From NCBI GenBank assembly GCA_947039505.1, contig CAMQYZ010000004.1:92031-156030 (forward strand): 64,000 nucleotides of DNA, given 5' to 3'. Shown here one piece after another: positions 57,143 to 64,000 of the stretch. The first letter of the stretch is position 1, and every line of letters starts with the position of its first letter. Both the position numbers and the translations under genes were made by a program. The notes beneath the pieces are model-generated. The model was not told the DNA's origin. It ran no database searches and saw only the letters and a list, made by a program, of their open reading frames with translations. This stretch comes from an uncultured Mycoplasma sp. (GTDB lineage: Bacteria > Bacillota_I > Bacilli_A > Mycoplasmatales > Metamycoplasmataceae).

Positions 57143-57496
57143 ATGACAAAAAAAGAAAAATCATTATATTGATTTTTAATCATCATAACTTTTGGGTTGA
57201 TTTTGATTTATTGAAAAACTAAAAAAGTTGAAATAAAAGAAGAATTATCACAAAAAAAGAAAATTGACCTAAACATGAATAAGCTAATTATTTTATTAGG
57301 AAATTCTGAAAATATAAAAAATATTAGTTCAACACACACTAAAGTAAAGATTGATATTAAGGATCGAGAAAAAATTGATATTAAAAAAATAAAACAATTA
57401 AATGGAATATCAGGAGTATTTGCTAGTTCAACTTATATACAAATTATTGTGGGTAATCAAGCATTAGCAATTGAAGAATATTTAAAAAATATTTAG
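57143..57496 (+). CDS. Membrane-anchored PTS EIIB (glucose-family)-like domain protein
   Basis: MTKKEKSLYWFLIIITFGLILIYWKTKK...NKLIILLGNSENIKNISSTHTKVKIDIKDREKIDIKKIKQLNGISGVFASSTYIQIIVGNQALAIEEYL. Confidence 0.75.
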
Positions 57497-58068
57497 TTTT
57501 TTTCTTTTTGAATAGTTCCTTGAACATGACAAGAACGACATCTTGCTTCATATTCTTCATGATCTCCTAATTGAGTTAGCTCTAAGGAATTTGTTTTTCT
57601 AAATGATTTAGATGCTGGGCCTTTACAAACCAAACAAACAGCAACTAATTTAGTTACATAGTCAGCTATAGCCAATAAACTGGGCATAATTCCAAATGGT
57701 TGCATTTTATAATCAGTATCAATTCCTGAAACAATGATGATTTTTCCTTTTTTAGCTAAATCTTCAATTATTGGAATTAAATCAATATCAAAAAATTGAA
57801 CTTCATCAATAATAATTGCATCATATGATTTGTTTCAAAAAGACAATATTTCTTGACCATTTTTTGCTGAAACTGTAATTTTTTCAACTCCTGAACGAGC
57901 AATTATTTTATTATTAGAAAATCTTTGATCAGTAAAAGGTTTTACGACAAGAGTTTTAATATCTGCATATTCAAGAATTCTAACTCTTTTTATGATTTCT
58001 TCAGTTTTTCCTGAAAACATTGGGCCTGTAATAACTTCAATTAATCCTTTTATTGGTCTTCTAAACAT
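57493..58068 (-). CDS. tdk: Thymidine kinase
   Basis: GLIEVITGPMFSGKTEEIIKRVRILEYADIKTLVVKP, CLVCKGPASKSFRKT, YEARCRSCH. Confidence 0.95.
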
Positions 58069-58171
58069 AATTATTCCTTTTACAAATTTTATTGATACAT
58101 ATATTTATCATAATATAATTTTATATATATTATAATAAATAAAATACATTAATTATATAAGGAGAAAAATC

Positions 58172-59785
58172 ATGTTAGAAGTAAGAAATTTATCTAAAAT
58201 ATTCATTGATAAAAAATTATTCCAAGATGTAAATTTAAAATTTACAGAGGGCAATACTTATGGAATTATAGGTGCTAATGGTGCTGGTAAGTCAACCTTC
58301 CTAAAAATAATATCTAAAGAAATGGAATCTTCTGGCGGAGAAGTATTCGTCGATAAGGGACAAAGAATATCATCTCTAGAACAAGATCATAATAAATATA
58401 ATGAAATGAATGTTACTGATTTAGTTGTTATGGGCAATAAAGACTTGTTTGATATTCAAGAAGCTAAGAATGCAATATATATAAATCCTGATGCTACTGA
58501 AGAAGACTACACAAGAGCAAGTGAACTAGAAGAAGAATTTGGTGCAAAAGGTGGATGAAGTGCTGAAAATGATGCTCAAATATTATTAGAGGCTCTTGGA
58601 ATACCTAGAGAAAAATTCGGAATGAAAATGAAAGATTTAAAATCAGGAGAAAAAGTTAAAAGTATTTTAGCTAAGGCTCTTTTTGGAAATCCTGATATTT
58701 TAATTATGGATGAACCTACTAACCATTTAGATATGAGAGCTATTAAATGACTAGAAAATTTTATTATTGAGTATGATAAAATTGTTATCATCGTTTCTCA
58801 TGATAGTGATTTTTTAGATAACATATGCACCAATATTGTTGATATTGATTTTGGTAAAGCAAAAATGTTTACTGGCAATTATTCTTTTTGAAAGCAATCT
58901 TCAGAATTGATAGCAGAAATGCAAAAAAATACCAATGTTAGAAAAGAAGAGCAAATTGCCAAATTAAAATCATTTATTGATAAATTCTCAGCAAACGCTT
59001 CTAAATCAAAACAAGCCACTTCTAGAAAAAAATCTTTAGAAAAAATAACACTTGACGAAATCATCCCTTCTACAAGAAAATATCCTTTTATTAGATTTGA
59101 AGTAGATAAAATTCCTGGCAAGCAAATATTGGAAATAGAAAACTTGGGTTACAAAGACATTACTGGTCAAGTTTTATTTGATAATTTATCTTTTACTATG
59201 AAGCCAAACGATAAATTAGTAATCATTGGTGAAGATGATATTGCCAAAACTAAATTTTTAGAAATCCTTGTTGGTAAAGAAAAAAATTTTACTGGACAAG
59301 TAAAATGAGGAGCAACTATAAAACATGATTACTTCCCTAGTGATAATAATTCATATTTTGAAAATGATAACTCTATGCTTGATTGACTTAGAGAGTGACC
59401 TCTTAAAAACACACAAGAAGCTAACAAAGATGTTAGTGATCAAAGAATGAGATCGTTCTTAGGTAAAATGTTGTTTAGTGGTGACAGTGTTTTTAAACAA
59501 GTCAAAAACACTTCCGGGGGTGAAAAAGCAAGATTAATGTTTTCTAAAATCATGCTTACTGAGTCAAATTTTTTAATTTTTGATCAGCCATTAAATCACT
59601 TGGATACAGAATCTATCGATGCTGTTGTAGAGTCTTTCGACAAATATGAATCTAATATGATTTTCACAACATATAATAAAGCATTAATAAAAGAAGCTAA
59701 CATTATATTAGAAATTAAAAATGATTCTTCATTTATATTCAGAGGAACATTGGAAGAATACGAAAAAAAAATGGATATTAATTAA
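58172..59785 (+). CDS. ABC-F family ATP-binding protein
   Basis: Two ABC domains: GIIGANGAGKSTFLKIISKEMESSGGEV ... ILIMDEPTNHLDMRAIKWLENFI ... LNHLDTES; SD AAGGAG upstream. Confidence 0.93.
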
Positions 59786-59800
59786 GTCCATTTTTTTTAT
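59768..59800. terminator. Hairpin between convergent ABC-F gene and lipoprotein gene
   Basis: aaaaATGGA..TCCATttttttt. Confidence 0.6.
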
Positions 59801-60243
59801 TTTGCTGGAATATAGAATTGTACAATTAAATTTTTATAATCAGAATAATATTCAGTATTAAGATCGTTATTATAAAAATAAGCAATTCTCACTCTTAATA
59901 TAACTGTAGTCCCTTCACTTTTTGCTGAAATTGGTTGGAGTTGAGTCACAAAATTTTTTCCAAGCATTTGGTTTCATGGATACTGAGAAAATATTGAAGC
60001 ATTGATGATATTGCTTGAAATATTATTTTTATCATCAACAATACTTGCGGCAGCTTCATTTGATTTTTGTTTTGCTAAAATTTCATCTGAATATGTTACA
60101 TTAGCCAAAGTATCTTGTAATGAATTTAATATATCGTTAATTTCACTTGGAGTTGAAGAACAAGAAGTAAAAACTACAATTGGCAAAGAAGCCAACAGTA
60201 CTGTCCCTAATTGTAATAATAATTTTTTAATAATAAAATGCAA
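59797..60243 (-). CDS. Lipoprotein
   Basis: IIKKLLLQLGTVLLASLPIVVFTSCSSTPSEINDIL: signal peptide with lipobox FTSC; TTG start. Confidence 0.75.
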
Positions 60244-60261
60244 CTTCTCTTTCTAAATATT

Positions 60262-60954
60262 TTAGCTTACTTTCGCCATAAGAACAGTATCAGAAACATT
60301 AGTAAAATAATAAGTAGGTGATGCAATCAAAGTTATTGTTGTATTCACATCAATCAATAGAACATTTTTACCATCAATTGTTTTCAAGTGTTCTTCAGTA
60401 ATTCCTGAAAATAAAGGAGATAGCGCTGCAGCCATTTCTAGTTCGTTTTCAGCTTTTTTATAATCTGTTATTGATTTATCAATTATTGCTTGTGTAACAT
60501 TAGCAACCAAAGCTATAGGAAGTACATTAGTAGGTGTAGGTGAAACAATTGTTGTCAACTTAACATCAACAGTGTCCGAAGATACATTAAAAACATATTT
60601 TGTATTGTCAATTATTTTACCTTGCAAAGTAATTGTTTTATCAGTTTCACCTTCAACTAACACTTCAAAATTATTAATGTTATTTTCATTTACACCAATA
60701 AAAATATTTTTCAAGATTATAATTAATTGATCATTTATAATTTTTTTCTCTTCAGGTGTTGTTGATGGTAACGCTTGTACTGCAACAATGTCAATTGCAT
60801 TTTTATTTATATCTGCTTGTGTTACTGTAGTCATATTAGATAGTAATTTAATATTTAACAATTCATCTGTGATTGCCGAAGAACAAGATGCCATTGCTGC
60901 TACCGGTAAAATAGCTAATGATACAGTTCCTAATCCTAATAATAATTTTTTCAT
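60262..60954 (-). CDS. Lipoprotein
   Basis: MKKLLLGLGTVSLAILPVAAMASCSSAITDELLNIKLLSNMTTVTQADINK...: lipobox MASC. Confidence 0.85.
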   Translation of the reverse strand: MKKLLLGLGTVSLAILPVAAMASCSSAITDELLNIKLLSNMTTVTQADINKNAIDIVAVQALPSTTPEEKKIINDQLIIILKNIFIGVNENNINNFEVLVEGETDKTITLQGKIIDNTKYVFNVSSDTVDVKLTTIVSPTPTNVLPIALVANVTQAIIDKSITDYKKAENELEMAAALSPLFSGITEEHLKTIDGKNVLLIDVNTTITLIASPTYYFTNVSDTVLMAKVS

Positions 60955-60966
60955 AATTTCCTCTTT
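60878..60966. repeat. 89-bp direct repeat copy A (RBS + lipoprotein signal peptide)
   Basis: Matches 62106-62194 with a single mismatch (60890 g / 62118 a). Confidence 0.95.
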
Positions 60967-61029
60967 TTAAATTCAATTTTAGTTTTATACTATTATACAA
61001 TATTTTTGCATTCATGCTATAAAAAATAA

Positions 61030-61054
61030 AAAGAATATCTAAAAGATATTCTTT
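61030..61054 (-). terminator. Hairpin after lipoprotein gene 61085-62182
   Basis: AAAGAATATCT-AAA-AGATATTCTTT. Confidence 0.7.
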
Positions 61055-61084
61055 AATTATGATTTTTTAAAATTATTATTTCAA

Positions 61085-62182
61085 TTATTTTGCTGGTGGT
61101 GTTGGCACTACATCAGCTTTTAATAAAGAAGGATTAATACTAATAACTTCAGATAAAGTTGAAGCATCTTTAAAGTTTACTGTTAATTTAATTAAAGAAC
61201 CAGTATCTTCTATTTTAATATTTTCAACTGTTTCCAAAACTTGTTTATTTGTTTCTGTAGAAACCAAAATTTTTCCTAAATCAGTCGCAGTTGTCATACC
61301 TATAAGTGTTGCTTTATCAATTGTTTTTAATTCATCTGTATTAAATTCATATTGTAATTTCCCTGTTGAAGAAGGATATACAAAAGTATTTTCTAAAGCT
61401 GCTGATGGTGCAAAAAATACTGTATCCATACCAATTACTGCTTTTGGAACTGATGGTACCAATTTAGAATATATGTCACTCAATTTCAATTCATAACCAA
61501 TAAGTCCACCAATATTATTTAATTTTTTTGAATTATTCAAATAATTAATTTTATCAAAAATACCCAAATCATCAAAGTCATTATCATCATCATTTTCACC
61601 CAAGAAATATTCTTTTAATTCACTAATATCTAAACCATTTGAATTTGTTGTAGCTTGTTTAATCATTTCAGTAATTTCATTTATTTGAGCTTGAGAACTA
61701 ATAATTGGTCTAATTACTCAATCAATTTCTTTTGTTTGAATAGTTTCAGTATCTTTAGTATCTGTTTCTAGTTCAAATTTAACACTTAATTTAGCAGTTC
61801 TAACACCATTAGTATCAGGAGCTCCAATACTTAAAACAGTAATTCCTTTATCTAGAATTTCAATTTCAATTTCATTATTTTCAAATTCGTAAATATCATA
61901 AAAATCAGTTAGTATTAAATCAAAATCTTTTTGCAACATTGAAGTTGTAAGACTATTAATTTTTGAATTTAATATTTCTTGAGCATTCATATTAAATGCA
62001 GGATCAATAACATTTTCTTCCAAAACAACTTTTTGTCCTTTAACAACCACTTCTTTTTTAACAGTAACATCAAACTCTTGTTCTGTTAATTTTGGAGAAG
62101 AGCTTGAAGAACAAGATACCATTGCTGCTACCGGTAAAATAGCTAATGATACAGTTCCTAATCCTAATAATAATTTTTTCAT
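61085..62182 (-). CDS. Lipoprotein
   Basis: MKKLLLGLGTVSLAILPVAAMVSCSSSSSPKLTEQEF...; ORFs 61718-62209 and 61085-61666 share frame through TGA=Trp; lipobox MVSC. Confidence 0.85.
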
Positions 62183-62194
62183 AATTTCCTCTTT
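62106..62194. repeat. 89-bp direct repeat copy B (RBS + lipoprotein signal peptide)
   Basis: Matches 60878-60966 with a single mismatch. Confidence 0.95.
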
Positions 62195-62334
62195 AAAATA
62201 GTATTTCAATCCAGTAATTTTTATAGATTGATTAAATCATTATAACATAAAAAAAATTATTGAAATATTTTTTTTGTGTCTAATTTGATTAAAATATATT
62301 AAATAATTAATCTGTAATTAAGCACTTAATATTA

Positions 62335-62890
62335 CTATGCAAAACCAGTAATTGTAAATGCAACATTTTGAATTATTGTTATTTCAATTCTTATTTCTTT
62401 AACTATATACAAATAATTAAGATGAATTGTTTCATCAAGCAGTATTACTGAATTTTCTTCACCCACAAGAGATTTAAGGGCATTTCATTTTCTAATTTAT
62501 CTCCTAGAATTATTGCTATTCCTTGAGATATGGTTACAAGAAAATATTGAACTCTTAAAAATATATATTCAATTTTTAATGTTGGTAATGCTTCTAGTGT
62601 TATTTAACAGAACGCCATTGCCACTATCAAGTAAAATAATTAATGATAAAATTTCTAATTCTAATAATAATTTAACACCTTACTTACTAAAATTTAATAA
62701 TTTTAATCATTGTTTTTTAAATTTATGAAAATAACTTATTCATTTGTAAAGTAAATTATTCTTAATTTGCATGAATATTCACTAGATGGATAAGAGTTTC
62801 TAAAATTAAAAGTTTATTAATTACATTCTTTAGTATAGAAATTGTCAATTAATGTTTTTGAAATATTTGATTTTGCTGCTTTTGTATCTA
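62335..62890 (-). pseudogene. Decayed remnants of about two surface-protein repeat units downstream of the intact ORF
   Basis: aaaaccagtaattgtaaatgc (62340) cf. aaaccagtaattgtaaatgt (63222); ttcttcacccacaagagattt (62458) cf. atcttcacccacaagagattt (63980); tttttgaaatatttgattttgctgcttttgtatctatt (62852) cf. gcttttgaaatatttaattttgctgtttctgaatctatt (63460). Confidence 0.6.
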
Positions 62891-62896
62891 TTTTAC

Positions 62897-64000
62897 TTAT
62901 GGTGTTGTTGGTGCTGTAAATCCAGTGATAGTCATTTTACCAGTTGCTGTTTTTGATCCTGCTGTTTCAGTAACTGTAATTATTACTTCAACTGTTGTAT
63001 TATTTGTTCCAATTACTGCTGATGTTACTTCAAAAGTAAATCCCATTGAAACTGTAGGAACATTTTCACCTACAAGAGTTTTTAAAGCTGCAAGTTTTGT
63101 TGCTGCATCTCCTGTAATTGTCGCTGCTGCTTCTGCTGCAGTTTTTGTAGCTTCTGCAGTTAATGCCGCTAATGAAATATCATATTTTGCTGCTTCTGCT
63201 GCCAATGTTGGCGCTGCTTTTAAACCAGTAATTGTAAATGTAGCTATTTTAGTAATTTCTGTTCCATCTTGTTTAACTGTAATTGTCACTGTCATGTTAG
63301 TTGTTCCCAATGCTGCTGCTGCCATTACTTCAAAACTAAATCCTGTTGACGGTGTTGGAGCATCTACAAGAACCTTGAATGCTGCAAGTTTTGTTGGCGC
63401 GTCTGTTGCATTATTAATTGAATCTATTGCCGCTGTTATAATTGTTGTTGGAGTTTTGGTTGCTTTTGAAATATTTAATTTTGCTGTTTCTGAATCTATT
63501 GTTGGTAATGGTACATCAGTAACTTGCAAGACAGTATTTTGAAATCAAAATCATCCTGTACGTACTGTGATATTGATATCAAGTGTTGTTGGTGTAGTTG
63601 CATTGATTGAAGCAGACTTTACTCCAAATCAAAAATCTTCCGCTAATACCGGAATATTTTCTGCACCTACAAGATTTTGTAAAATACTAAGTTTTGCTGT
63701 TTCATTATTTGAACTATTATTAAATTCTTCAACTAATGTATTTGTATTATTAGTTAAATCAATTGCTTTTAATGCAATATTCATTTTTTTTGTTTCACTT
63801 TCTAATGTTGGTATTCCAGCCAAATTAGTAATTGACAAAATGGCATCTTTTTTATTAGAACCTACTATACCATTTGTTTCAGTAACTGTGATTTCAACAT
63901 CAATTGTTGTGTTTGTTACTCGATTAAGAGCCACTAATTTTACTTCAAAAGTAAATCCATCTGCTAATGTTGGTAAGTTATCTTCACCCACAAGAGATTT
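62897..64000 (-). CDS. Repeat-containing surface protein, 5' end beyond the window
   Basis: ORFs 63629-63991 and 62897-63529 lie in one frame (TGA=Trp); about 100-aa repeats with GFTFEV / TTVEVxITVTE / xxTITGFxAPTL / KLAALKxLVGE. Confidence 0.8.
62897..64000. repeat. Tandem degenerate repeats, about 294-321 bp period, encoding surface-protein modules
   Basis: Landmark (t/c)acaag at 63071, 63365, 63668, 63989 (spacing 294, 303, 321). Confidence 0.8.

Noticed and set aside
62925-63542. 205-aa + strand ORF antisense to the repeat protein
   Set aside because: Val/Ala/Ser-rich mirror of the repeat-coding strand; no RBS-supported start; the minus frame is the one that keeps repeat structure and continues across TGA=Trp.

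Overview
This is an AT-rich, gene-dense chromosomal segment from a mollicute (Mycoplasma/Entomoplasma/Spiroplasma-type). It uses genetic code 4 (UGA = Trp): almost every conserved gene is broken in the supplied ORF track at in-frame TGA codons and becomes full length when TGA is read as Trp. I merged the fragments by frame and re-read the starts and stops. Most of the window is housekeeping: rplU-rpmA, truB, ribF, rpsO, glyA, hslO, fruR-fruA-fruK, pnuC, ppa, gpsA, rpoB-rpoC, whiA, rpsP-trmD-rplS, a pst operon with a fused PstC-PstA permease, mnmA, infC-rpmI-rplT, folD, valS, an opp operon with a very large OppF, a FolT-like gene, degV, thrS, trpS, tdk and an ABC-F gene. RNA genes are one tRNA-Leu(UAA) and one stand-alone 5S rRNA. 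Two regions look accessory: (i) about 0.93-4.2 kb, with two paralogous small membrane proteins, a membrane-anchored protein with GT80/sialyltransferase-like motifs and a polytopic membrane protein; (ii) about 59.8-64 kb, a lipoprotein/surface-protein cluster with a near-identical 89-bp 5' module in two genes and a repeat-containing surface protein followed by decayed repeat remnants. I found no CRISPR array, transposase, prophage or defence system. The best leads are the extracytoplasmic glycosyltransferase-like protein, the surface-repeat locus, the 5S-whiA arrangement, the set of apparently leaderless genes, and the EIIB-like anchored protein lacking the phosphorylatable Cys.
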